A stretch of DNA of 64,000 bases, taken from NCBI GenBank assembly GCA_039800005.1, contig JBDLRN010000049.1, positions 1 to 64,000 of the forward strand. The letters run 5' to 3'. The stretch's first letter is position 1; each line of letters starts with the position of its first letter. Source of the DNA: Casp-actino8 sp039800005. Its GTDB lineage: Bacteria; Actinomycetota; Acidimicrobiia; Acidimicrobiales; Ilumatobacteraceae. A program made the translations under genes and the position numbers. The notes below the pieces were generated by a model. It searched no databases. It was not told the DNA's origin and worked only from the letters and a program-made list of their open reading frames with translations. Positions 41,030 through 49,706 of this stretch are shown here, piece by piece.

Positions 41030-42021
41030 GGCGTCGCACCCATCGATGCGTTCGGCCCGGACCGGTCGTCGAATCCGACCAGACGGATCTCGCTGCGCAG
41101 CAGGACGTCGAAACGGCGTCGGACTTCGTCGCGCACGTGCTCGATCACGGCCCGAACGTCGTCGGCTCGGCCACCATCGTCGGCCTGGATGAAATTGGCG
41201 TGCTTGGTCGACACTTCGGCCGTGCCGATCCGCACACCACGGAGTCCGGCTCGATCGATCAACTCACCAGCCGCCAACTCGCCGGGAATGGGATTCACGA
41301 ACACCGAACCAGCATTCTGGCCGCCCGGCTGATGCTCGCGACGCCATTTCACGATCTCGTCGAGCACTCGACGCGACTCGACGGGGTCACCGTGGCGCAG
41401 CGCGAGACGCGCCGCGACGACGATCTCGTGATCGGTCAGGTCCGAACCGCGGAATCGCAGACCGAGTCGATCGGCCGAACGTCGTTCGCGGCGACCGGAA
41501 CGCAAGTCGACCACGTCGACACTCACCAGACTCGCCGCCATGTCGGAGCCATGTCCCCCGGCGTTCATGCGCACTCCGCCACCGATGGTTCCGGGCACTC
41601 CGACCGCCCACTCGAAACCGCTCATGCCGGCCGCCACCGTGCGCCGCGCGACGACCGGAAGGGGGCTCGCACCGCCCGCGTCGACGAACGCTTCGTCGCC
41701 GTGGGCGTGAACCTCGCACTCGGTCGCGAACTCGCCCAGTTGCACCACCACTCCGGAATAACCCCGATCGGACACGAGGAGATTGCTGCCCCGGCCGATC
41801 ACGAGAATCGGAACGTCGACCGTCGCCAGTTCCGTCGCCAGTACCGACGCCACTGCGTCGAGTCGTTCGTGGGACTCCACGGTCACGAACACCGCCGCCG
41901 GGCCACCGACGCGATAGGTGGTCAGTTCACCGAGCGGATGGTTGCGACGACCGCCGAGAGCGCCCGCCAGTCGGTCGAAAACGGCCGAAGAATGGACAGG
42001 CCCCGAAGGTTCACCGGTCAT
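41026..42021 (-). CDS. murB: UDP-N-acetylenolpyruvoylglucosamine reductase
   Basis: FAD enzyme producing UDP-MurNAc. TTYRVGGPAAVFV (about 34-46) and VIGRGSNLLVSDRGYSGVV are the FAD-binding segments; GVPGTIGGGVRMNAGGHG is the substrate region, and NAGSVFVNP carries the catalytic serine. The 331 residues start at ATG 42021 inside the murC end (11-base overlap). Length fits type I/II MurB. Confidence 0.95.
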   Translation of the reverse strand: MTGEPSGPVHSSAVFDRLAGALGGRRNHPLGELTTYRVGGPAAVFVTVESHERLDAVASVLATELATVDVPILVIGRGSNLLVSDRGYSGVVVQLGEFATECEVHAHGDEAFVDAGGASPLPVVARRTVAAGMSGFEWAVGVPGTIGGGVRMNAGGHGSDMAASLVSVDVVDLRSGRRERRSADRLGLRFRGSDLTDHEIVVAARLALRHGDPVESRRVLDEIVKWRREHQPGGQNAGSVFVNPIPGELAAGELIDRAGLRGVRIGTAEVSTKHANFIQADDGGRADDVRAVIEHVRDEVRRRFDVLLRSEIRLVGFDDRSGPNASMGATP

Positions 42022-43447
42022 CGTGCGCGTCCTCGGTGGCGAGCGACCGGCGAATCGACACGATCTCGTCGGGCAGGAACTCGACGTCACCACATCCCAT
42101 CGAGACGCACACGTCACCGGGTTCGAGGAGTGCAGACACCGCACCGGCCAATTCGTCACGTGCGTCGACGTAGTGAACCGGTATCTCCGGATGCGCGCCC
42201 ACGACGGCGTCGGCGACGAGACGGCCGGTCACACCGGCGATGGGAGCCGTGCCGGACGAGTAGATGTCGGCCACGACCACCACGTCGGCCGACACGAAGG
42301 CATCGGCGTACTCGGGCCACATGTGCTCCATGCGATTGAAGCGATTCGGCTGGAACACAGCAATGACGCGACGCCACTCCTGCGACCCGCGGGCCGCCGC
42401 GAGCACGGCGCGAATTTCTCGGGGAAGGTGGGCGTAGTCGTCGACGAGCGTGACTCCGTCCACCACTGCGCGCACGTCGAACCGGCGACCCACTCCGCCG
42501 AAATCGGCCACTGCGGCGATCGCCTCGACCGGATCGACTCCCAGTTCGACGGCGAGGGCCAGACAACCCGTGACGTTGGAGACGTTGTGATCGCCACGCA
42601 ACGGCGTCGACACTCGGGTGGGCGGAATCGATCGATCACCCACCCGTCCCGACACGGTGAACGACGTCCGTCCGTCGCGATAGGCGACGTCGCTCCAGAC
42701 CAGGTCGGCGTTCGAGAACTCGCTGCCGTAGGTGATTCGCCGGTGCGACGTCGTGGCGGCCAGGTGCGGGTCGTCGGCACACACCACCACCGGACCGTCG
42801 ACCTGGGCGACGAATTCCTCGAAACTGCGCACCACGTCGTCGAACGTTCCGAAGTGATCGAGATGATCGACGTCGACGTTGGTGACGAGCGCAGCGCGAA
42901 CCGGAAGTTCTCGATGGGTACCGTCGCTCTCGTCGGCTTCGACGACGAAGTAGCGGGACCCGGTCCATCGGGCGCCGACACCCAGATCGAGCACCTCGCC
43001 ACCGATGAGGAAACTCGGATCGAAACTGGGGGCCATCATGGCGCGCAAGACCGACGACGACGTGGTCTTGCCGTGGGTGCCGGCGACGGCGACCGTCGCC
43101 GCCCGCTCGCACATCGAGGCCAGGATCTCGGCCCGGGCGAGGAAGGGCACTCCGCGGTCGTGTGCCGCCTGTATCTCCACGTTGTCACGCGGGATCGCGG
43201 TCGACGCGGTCACCACGTCACGGTCGACCACCAGCGACGGATCGTGGCCGATACGCACCCGCACTCCGGCAGCGCGAACGCTGACGAGAGTCGCCGCCTC
43301 TCGGACGTCGGAACCCGTGACGTCGTGTCCCATCTGGGCGAGCACGATGGCGATCGCGCTCATTCCCGGACCTCCGACCCCGACCACGTGGATCCGTCGA
43401 GGCGACGACAAGTCGACACGGAGGTGACCGACCCTCGACCGGGTCAC
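42011..43447 (-). CDS. murC: UDP-N-acetylmuramate--L-alanine ligase
   Basis: Adds L-alanine to UDP-MurNAc. Rossmann-like N domain (VVGVGGPGMSAIAIVLAQMGHDVTGSD, residues 21-47 in part), ATP P-loop GTHGKTTSS, metal-binding EADESDGTH and central-domain TNVDVDHLDHFGTF, then the C-terminal domain with DDYAHLPREI. The 478 residues are typical. GTG start overlaps the murG stop (GTGA). Confidence 0.97.
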   Translation of the reverse strand: MTRSRVGHLRVDLSSPRRIHVVGVGGPGMSAIAIVLAQMGHDVTGSDVREAATLVSVRAAGVRVRIGHDPSLVVDRDVVTASTAIPRDNVEIQAAHDRGVPFLARAEILASMCERAATVAVAGTHGKTTSSSVLRAMMAPSFDPSFLIGGEVLDLGVGARWTGSRYFVVEADESDGTHRELPVRAALVTNVDVDHLDHFGTFDDVVRSFEEFVAQVDGPVVVCADDPHLAATTSHRRITYGSEFSNADLVWSDVAYRDGRTSFTVSGRVGDRSIPPTRVSTPLRGDHNVSNVTGCLALAVELGVDPVEAIAAVADFGGVGRRFDVRAVVDGVTLVDDYAHLPREIRAVLAAARGSQEWRRVIAVFQPNRFNRMEHMWPEYADAFVSADVVVVADIYSSGTAPIAGVTGRLVADAVVGAHPEIPVHYVDARDELAGAVSALLEPGDVCVSMGCGDVEFLPDEIVSIRRSLATEDAHDDR

Positions 43448-44574
43448 GCGAGCGACCGCCCTTCGGCCACACCGATCACGACGTCGGCGAGGGCCGCCCG
43501 ACGATTCACGTCGCCGAGTCCGTGGGCGCGGCGCGCCATCTCGTCGAGTTCTCGCGGCCGCTCGCGCAGCGAACTGACCACTTCGGCGAGTTCGTCGGCG
43601 ATTCGATCGTCGGTGACGAGTCGCGCCGCTCCGGCGTCACTCAACCAACGAACGTTCTCGGTCTGATGATCGTCGGCTGCTCCCGACCACGGGACGAGTA
43701 CGGACGGGATTCCGACGGTGGCGATCTCGGCCACCGTTCCGGCACCACCTCGCGCCACGACCAGGTCGGCCGCCGCGTAGAGATCGACCATCCGATCGTG
43801 GTAGCCGACCACGCGGTAGATCACTCCCTCGTCATCGATCATCAGCTCGTTCATTCGCTCTCGTACCTCGTCCACGAAACGGTCACCAGCCACGTGGAAC
43901 ACGGCCAACGAATCGTCGTTCCGACATTGTCGCACGAGGGACTCGACCGCCGCGTTCAACGCTCCCGATCCGAGTGATCCGCCGACGACCACGAGGAGGA
44001 AACGGTCGAGCGGGACATCGAGCCGACGACGAGCCGCGTCGCGTTCGCGATCCCGATCGAGACGACGGATCTCCGCTCGAACCGGCGCACCGCAGTGCAC
44101 CGCGCGGGGCAGCGGCGACTCCGGAAAGGCGGTCGCCGACACGGCTGCGAAACGACTGGTGATGCGACTCGATCGGCCCGGTCGTCGGTCGTACGACACC
44201 ACGACGATCGGAACGCGCAGCCGACGGGCCGCGAGAACGGCCGGAAGACTCGCATAACCGCCGACGCTCACGACGACCGACGGGCGATCACGACGGAAGC
44301 GAGCCACCGCCGCCCGGCGTGCTCGCCACAACCGCGGCAGGAATCCGAGATTGGCTCGCCAGGCACGCATCGAACGCTGCAGACCCACCACGTCGTCGAA
44401 GACGGTCGGCGTCCCGGTCGAGGGAACGAGTGTCGTCTCCACCCCGCGACGCGCTCCCATGTAGAGCAACGTCGCACGGTCGTGACCGCGCTCGACGAGA
44501 GCGTCGACGATGGCGAGGGCCGGAAGCACGTGACCGGAGGTTCCTCCTCCAGCGACCACGGCGTACACGGTCAT
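43444..44574 (-). CDS. murG: UDP-GlcNAc:undecaprenyl-pyrophosphoryl-MurNAc-pentapeptide GlcNAc transferase
   Basis: Makes lipid II from lipid I on the inner membrane face. The N domain has GGGTSGHVLPAL with H15, and the C domain has VVVGGSLGSGALN and ARGGAGTVAEI with WSGAADDHQTENVRWL (UDP-GlcNAc site). The usual HEQN motif, contacting the acceptor, is replaced by SYDR at about 127-130, in VVVSYDRRPGRSSR. Overall length 376 and context leave no doubt about identity. ATGA overlap with ftsW. Confidence 0.95.
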   Translation of the reverse strand: MTVYAVVAGGGTSGHVLPALAIVDALVERGHDRATLLYMGARRGVETTLVPSTGTPTVFDDVVGLQRSMRAWRANLGFLPRLWRARRAAVARFRRDRPSVVVSVGGYASLPAVLAARRLRVPIVVVSYDRRPGRSSRITSRFAAVSATAFPESPLPRAVHCGAPVRAEIRRLDRDRERDAARRRLDVPLDRFLLVVVGGSLGSGALNAAVESLVRQCRNDDSLAVFHVAGDRFVDEVRERMNELMIDDEGVIYRVVGYHDRMVDLYAAADLVVARGGAGTVAEIATVGIPSVLVPWSGAADDHQTENVRWLSDAGAARLVTDDRIADELAEVVSSLRERPRELDEMARRAHGLGDVNRRAALADVVIGVAEGRSLA

Positions 44575-45851
44575 CGCGGTCGGCGAGCCACGTTCATCAG
44601 GAGACCCGCGGCCGCCATCGACGCGAGGAGAGAGCTGCCACCGAACGAGATGAAAGGCAGGGTGAGGCCAGTGACCGGAAATACCCTGATGACGCCGCCG
44701 ATGTTGACGGCGATCTGGACGATGAACCAGCAGCCGATACCGGCGGCGAGGAGGAAGCCGAAGCGATGTCGGCACGACAACGCCACTTGGAAGGCGAAGT
44801 AGATGAGGGTCACGAACAATGCCAGCAGACCGAGCACTCCGAGCAGGCCCATCTCTTCGCCGACCACCGTGAAGATGAAGTCGCTGTGGGCCAACGGGAC
44901 GTAGCCCCACTTTCCGGTCCCGGCACCGATACCGGTCCCGGTGAGTCCGCCGTTCGAGAGGCTGATGAGACCTTGGTACACCTGATAACCGGTGGTCTCG
45001 CGCGTTCCGTCGATGTCGAGGAACGACGTGAGCCTCTCCCACTTGGTGCTGTCGAGTCGGGCGTAGAGCAAGAAGACGCCGAGACCACCGCCGGTGAGCA
45101 AGCCGAGAGTGCGCAACGGTGCACCGGCGAGGAACAACATCGACATGCCGATCGCCGAGATGACCACGCACGATCCGAGGTCGCTCTGGGCCAACGAGAT
45201 ACCTGCGCCGATACCGACCATGCTGAGGTAGGGCATCATCCCCTCGCGGAAGTCGGCGAGTTGCTTCTCCCGACGAGTCAGCAGATCGGCTCCGTACACG
45301 ACGAGCGCCAACTTCATGAATTCCGAGGGTTGGATCGAATACTCGCCGATGTAGATCCAGGCCCGGGCCCCGTTGACCGGACGCCCGAGACCGGGGGTGA
45401 ACGCGGCCAGCATCATCACGATCGCGACCGGCGGAAGAACGCGGGCGGTGGTGTGGATGACCTTCAAAGGCATGCGGTACGTGAACAGAAGGACGACGGT
45501 GCCGAGGATCGCCCACACCACCTGCTTCTCGAAGTAGTACCACGGCGACCGTCCGCGATGGAACGAGACGATCGCCGACGACGAGAGGACCATCACGAGG
45601 CCGAAGGCCACGAGCGCGAAGGTGACCGCGGCGATCACGTAGAACCCGAGTGGTTTCGGATCGCGCCCGACCGCTTCTTGATAGCGACGTCGGCGACGGC
45701 CGCCGGATCGGCCCTTCTGCGCCGATTCGAGGGCGGCCCGACGCCGTTCGGCCAACTGCGACGAAGCTCGCGAACGGCCCGGTCTCGCGTGTCGCCGAGA
45801 GGTCGTCGCCGATCGATCCGATCGTGCGCGACTGGGCAGGGTGACCGTCAT
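44571..45851 (-). CDS. ftsW: FtsW, SEDS family peptidoglycan glycosyltransferase
   Basis: Septal peptidoglycan polymerase working with FtsI. After a 65-residue basic cytoplasmic tail come about ten transmembrane helices. Conserved SEDS blocks are visible: GARAWIYIGEYSIQPSEFMKLALV, AQSDLGSCVV, GYQVYQGLISLSNGGLTGTGIG and FPVTGLTLPFISFGGSS near the C-terminus. The catalytic aspartate is in the AQSDLGS segment. 426 residues. ATG overlaps murD (ATGA). It could be called RodA on sequence alone; the dcw location supports FtsW. Confidence 0.94.
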   Translation of the reverse strand: MTVTLPSRARSDRSATTSRRHARPGRSRASSQLAERRRAALESAQKGRSGGRRRRRYQEAVGRDPKPLGFYVIAAVTFALVAFGLVMVLSSSAIVSFHRGRSPWYYFEKQVVWAILGTVVLLFTYRMPLKVIHTTARVLPPVAIVMMLAAFTPGLGRPVNGARAWIYIGEYSIQPSEFMKLALVVYGADLLTRREKQLADFREGMMPYLSMVGIGAGISLAQSDLGSCVVISAIGMSMLFLAGAPLRTLGLLTGGGLGVFLLYARLDSTKWERLTSFLDIDGTRETTGYQVYQGLISLSNGGLTGTGIGAGTGKWGYVPLAHSDFIFTVVGEEMGLLGVLGLLALFVTLIYFAFQVALSCRHRFGFLLAAGIGCWFIVQIAVNIGGVIRVFPVTGLTLPFISFGGSSLLASMAAAGLLMNVARRPR

Positions 45852-47188
45852 GAACGTCCTCCGATCAATTCACGTACACGACGACTGAAGTCCTCGCCGC
45901 GTCGCGCGTAGCCGTCGTACCAGTCGAAACTCGTGCAACCCGGGGAGAGCAGCACCACGTCGCCCGACGTCGCGAGACCGCGCGCCTTGGCGACCGCTTC
46001 GCCCATGTCGTTCGCCACGTCGACCGGGCGGATACCGGAGAAAGCTCGCACGATCTCCGGGGCCGCGTCCCCGATCGCCACCACGGCCCGGATGTGCTTC
46101 TTCTCGAGCGCGATCTCGCTCAGGTCGAGACCCTTGTTGCGTCCTCCGGCGACCAGGATCACGTTTTCGAAGCCGCGCACTGCAGTGCGGACAGCATGCG
46201 GCGTCGTCGCCTTGGAGTCGTCGTACCAACGAACGCCGTCGGCCTCGCCGACGAGCTCGATGCGATGGTGGGGGGCGCGAAAGTCGGGCAGGGCTGCGGC
46301 GACCGCTCGGCGATCGGCGAGACCGCTCTCGAGGGCGAGAGCGGCGGCACAGAGTGCGTTGGTCACGTCGTGTGGCAACGAACGCGAGAGAACGTCGATC
46401 GGCGCGATCTCTCCGGACGGGCCGACCAGATGTCCGTCGGCCACCGTGTAGTCGGCCCGTTCGAGACCGAAGGTCACCCGTCGACAACGAGTACGGGCCA
46501 GATGACGCATCACCACCGGGTCGTCGATCCAACCGACGGCCGTGTCGTTGGCGCGCACGTGCGACCACAGACGCGCCTTGGCCGCTTCGTAGGTCTTCAT
46601 CGACTCGTGCCAGTCGAGATGATCCTCGGCCAGGTTCAACCAGGCCGAAGCCTCGGCCCGGAAAGAATCGCAGAACGCCAGTCGAAAACTGGTGGCCTCG
46701 ACGACGAAGCAGTCGACGTCGAGTTCGAGAGCTTCGACCATGGGAACCTCGGTGTTGCCGCAGGCGACCGTCGATCGGCCAGCCGACGTGAGGATGTCCG
46801 CCGTCAACAGCGTCGTGCTGGTCTTGCCATCGGTGCCGGTCACGGCCACGATCGGACGCGGTCCGCCGGCCCGGGCGCTCTCCCACTCGTAGGCGAGGTC
46901 GAGTTCGGTGACGACGCGACGTCCGGCTCGGCGAGCCGCGGCGACGACCGGATGGGACTCGGGAACTCCCGGCGCCGGAGCCACCATCGTCGAACGGGAG
47001 ACCAGATCCTCGAGAGTCGATGAACTCGGAGCCTCGACGAGATCGACTCCGAGCCGCTGAAGTTCGTCGCGCCGTCTGTCATCGGCGGCGTCGTCGACCG
47101 CGATCAGGTCGATGTTGCGCCGAGTGAGCGCACGGACGGTGGCCATGCCGGCCACGCCGACTCCGTAGACCAGCACACGATCGGTCAT
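45848..47188 (-). CDS. murD: UDP-N-acetylmuramoyl-L-alanine--D-glutamate ligase
   Basis: Adds D-glutamate to the growing precursor. N domain VLVYGVGVAGMATVRAL, P-loop VTGTDGKTSTT (about 115-125), NLAEDHLDWHESM in the central domain and DDSKATTPHAV plus GGRNKGLDLSE in the C-terminal domain (about 315-350). The 446-residue frame starts at ATG 47188, overlapping mraY (ATGA). Typical length. Confidence 0.96.
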   Translation of the reverse strand: MTDRVLVYGVGVAGMATVRALTRRNIDLIAVDDAADDRRRDELQRLGVDLVEAPSSSTLEDLVSRSTMVAPAPGVPESHPVVAAARRAGRRVVTELDLAYEWESARAGGPRPIVAVTGTDGKTSTTLLTADILTSAGRSTVACGNTEVPMVEALELDVDCFVVEATSFRLAFCDSFRAEASAWLNLAEDHLDWHESMKTYEAAKARLWSHVRANDTAVGWIDDPVVMRHLARTRCRRVTFGLERADYTVADGHLVGPSGEIAPIDVLSRSLPHDVTNALCAAALALESGLADRRAVAAALPDFRAPHHRIELVGEADGVRWYDDSKATTPHAVRTAVRGFENVILVAGGRNKGLDLSEIALEKKHIRAVVAIGDAAPEIVRAFSGIRPVDVANDMGEAVAKARGLATSGDVVLLSPGCTSFDWYDGYARRGEDFSRRVRELIGGRS

Positions 47189-48264
47189 GGCAGCAGGTTC
47201 CCGGCCTGATCGGTGATGCGAGTGAAGTCGCCGATGAACATCGCCAGCGCTGCCGCCACGCAGATCCCACCGACGATCCAGAATCGGATGATCACCGTGG
47301 TCTCGGGCCAACCGATCAACTCGAAGTGATGGTGGATCGGCGTCATGCGGAAGAACCGACGCTTGCGACCGCTCGCTCGGAACACCGTCATCTGCACGGC
47401 CACCGATCCGGCCTCCAACACGTTGATGCCGCAGATCAAAGGGAGCAGGAAGTGCGTGTTGGTCGACACGGCGAGCAGACCGAGGGCCGCGCCGATGCCG
47501 AGCGCGCCGACGTCACCCATGAAGATGCGCGCCGGTGCGGCGTTCCACCACAGGAAGCCACCACACGCACCGGCGAACCCGGCCGACAACACGGCCAGAT
47601 CGAGCGGATTCACGGTCCCGCCGGTGAGCACGCCGTAGACCTCGGGATTGCGGAACGACCAGTATCCGATGATCGCGAAAGCGAGGAACCCGAACAGAGC
47701 CGATCCTCCCGCCAAACCGTCCAGTCCGTCGGTGACGTTCACGGCGTTGGTGGTGGCCCACATCATGAGCCCCGTCCACACCACCCAGGCCCACCACGGA
47801 ATCTCCCAGCCCGGGAAGTCGAACCGCGTGAACGACACCGTCTCGGAGATGTCGGTGGCGACGGCCAACCACCACGTCACGAGACAGGCCAGCCCCAAGG
47901 TGATGAGACCCTTCTTCTTCCAGAAGATGCCTCGGTTGTGTCCTTTGTTGACCTTGATGACGTCGTCGAGGAGACCCATACCGGCCATGATCAAGATGCC
48001 GACCCAGATGATCATCGCCTGGTTGGAGAAGGCCAGCCCGTCGCGCAGATGAGCCACCGTCCAACCGATGAAGGCGGCGCCGACGATCGCCAGCCCGCCC
48101 ATCGTGGGCGTTCCGGACTTCTTCTTGTGATGCTCGGGGCCGTGGTCCTCCTTGCCGAGGATCGGTTGACCCTTGCCACGCTCGCGGAAGAAGCCGATGA
48201 GAAAGCGCGTGCCGAAGAGCGACACCAGCATCGACGTCGCACCGGCGATCATCACCGCGATCAT
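47185..48264 (-). CDS. mraY: Phospho-N-acetylmuramoyl-pentapeptide transferase
   Basis: Integral membrane enzyme forming lipid I on undecaprenyl phosphate. The 359 residues give about ten transmembrane helices. Catalytic and substrate motifs: KSGTPTMGGL near 49-58, LLDDVIKV near 98-105, NAVNVTDGLDGLAGG near 176-190 and the FMGDVGALGIGA and PIHHHFEL blocks. It directly follows murE (ATGA overlap), where murF usually stands. Confidence 0.97.
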   Translation of the reverse strand: MIAVMIAGATSMLVSLFGTRFLIGFFRERGKGQPILGKEDHGPEHHKKKSGTPTMGGLAIVGAAFIGWTVAHLRDGLAFSNQAMIIWVGILIMAGMGLLDDVIKVNKGHNRGIFWKKKGLITLGLACLVTWWLAVATDISETVSFTRFDFPGWEIPWWAWVVWTGLMMWATTNAVNVTDGLDGLAGGSALFGFLAFAIIGYWSFRNPEVYGVLTGGTVNPLDLAVLSAGFAGACGGFLWWNAAPARIFMGDVGALGIGAALGLLAVSTNTHFLLPLICGINVLEAGSVAVQMTVFRASGRKRRFFRMTPIHHHFELIGWPETTVIIRFWIVGGICVAAALAMFIGDFTRITDQAGNLLP

Positions 48265-49703
48265 GCGCCGACCCCCAGGAGTTCGCGTACGACCTCGCGA
48301 TCGTCGAACGGGAGCACCAGATCTCCCACGGTCTGCGTGGACTCGTGACCCTTGCCCGCGACCACGACGACGTCACCCGAACGGGCGCGGGAGATCGCGC
48401 TCGCAATGGCGCGACGACGATCCTCGTCGACCTCGACCAGACGATGGCGCAGATGATCGGGAACTCCCGCCACGATCGAGGCGATGATCGCGCCCGGATC
48501 CTCGCTGCGTGGATTGTCGGACGTCACGACGACTTCATCGGCCAGATTCACGGCCACCTCTCCCATCAGGGGCCGCTTGGCCTTGTCCCGATCACCACCG
48601 CAACCGAAGACCACGATGATGCGACCTTCGACCGCCGACTCGCGTAACGAGCGCAAGACGGCCGACAGCCCGTCCGGGGTGTGGGCGTAGTCGACGAGGA
48701 CCGTGAAGTCCTGTCCGACGTCGATGCGCTCCATGCGTCCGGGGACCGCCGGCACCGAGGCCAAGCCCTCGGCGATCGCGTCGAGGTCGACTCCGAGGGC
48801 ACTCATCGTCGTCGCAGCGGCCAACGAGTTCATGACGTTCACCGCTCCCCCGAGCGGCACGCGAATCGTTCGCCCGCGCCACACGTACGAATGCTCGACA
48901 GTCGTGACCTGCACGTCGGAGAGATCCGACCGGCGGAAGGGCACGGTCTCGACACGAGCTCGCTCGACCAGTCGACATCCGTACGCGTCGTCGGCGTTGA
49001 CGACGGCCAAGTCGGTGTAGGTGGGTTCGAACAGACGCGCCTTGGCCGAGAAGTAGTTCTCCATGTCTCCGTGCACGTCGAGGTGATCACGACTGAGATT
49101 GGTGAACACCCCCGCGGCGAATCGCGTACCAGCGACGCGTTGCATCACGAGGGAGTGGGACGAGACCTCCATTGCGACCGACTGCACACCGCGCTCCCGC
49201 ATCGCGGCGAGGGATGCCTGCAACTCAGGGGCCTCCGGCGTGGTGAAACCTCCGGAGAGCGTGCCGATCACCTCGGTGCTCCGTCCGCGAGCGCGGCTGA
49301 TGGCGGCCACGAGATGGGCAGTGGTGGTCTTGCCGTTGGTGCCGGTGATACCGATCAGTTCGAGCATCGCCGACGGGTCGCCCCAGAACGCCGTCGACAG
49401 GCGGCCCATGGCCAACCGCACGTCGTCGACGACGATCTGGGGGACCGACGCATCGATCTCGGAAACGAGGTGATCGACCACGAGGGCAACGGCGCCCGAC
49501 TCGACCGCCGCAGCGACGAAGTCATGGCCGTCGAAACGCGCGCCCCGCACGGCGCAGAAGAGCGCACCCTTCGCGACCGCGCGCGAGTCGTGTGTGATGC
49601 CGGTGATCGCACGATCGGCTGACGCCGACGGGTCGGGACGACTCGGCGTCGAGGTGACGAGGCACGCTTCGTCGAGGAGATGACCCAATGATCGAACTCT
49701 CAT
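48261..49703 (-). CDS. murE: UDP-MurNAc-tripeptide synthetase (m-DAP type)
   Basis: Adds the third stem amino acid. DNPRSEDP near residue 400 is the m-diaminopimelate specificity motif, so the wall should be DAP type. Other motifs: HDSRAVAKGALFCAVRG in the N domain, P-loop GITGTNGKTTTAH, EVSSHSLVMQRV and TNLSRDHLDVHGDMENY. The 480 residues are a normal MurE, not a MurE-MurF fusion. Three bases separate it from ftsI. Confidence 0.96.
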   Translation of the reverse strand: MRVRSLGHLLDEACLVTSTPSRPDPSASADRAITGITHDSRAVAKGALFCAVRGARFDGHDFVAAAVESGAVALVVDHLVSEIDASVPQIVVDDVRLAMGRLSTAFWGDPSAMLELIGITGTNGKTTTAHLVAAISRARGRSTEVIGTLSGGFTTPEAPELQASLAAMRERGVQSVAMEVSSHSLVMQRVAGTRFAAGVFTNLSRDHLDVHGDMENYFSAKARLFEPTYTDLAVVNADDAYGCRLVERARVETVPFRRSDLSDVQVTTVEHSYVWRGRTIRVPLGGAVNVMNSLAAATTMSALGVDLDAIAEGLASVPAVPGRMERIDVGQDFTVLVDYAHTPDGLSAVLRSLRESAVEGRIIVVFGCGGDRDKAKRPLMGEVAVNLADEVVVTSDNPRSEDPGAIIASIVAGVPDHLRHRLVEVDEDRRRAIASAISRARSGDVVVVAGKGHESTQTVGDLVLPFDDREVVRELLGVGA

Positions 49704-49706
49704 CGC

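Noticed and set aside
48261..49703. murE as a MurE-MurF fusion explaining the missing murF
   Set aside because: Only one set of Mur ligase motifs and 480 residues are present.
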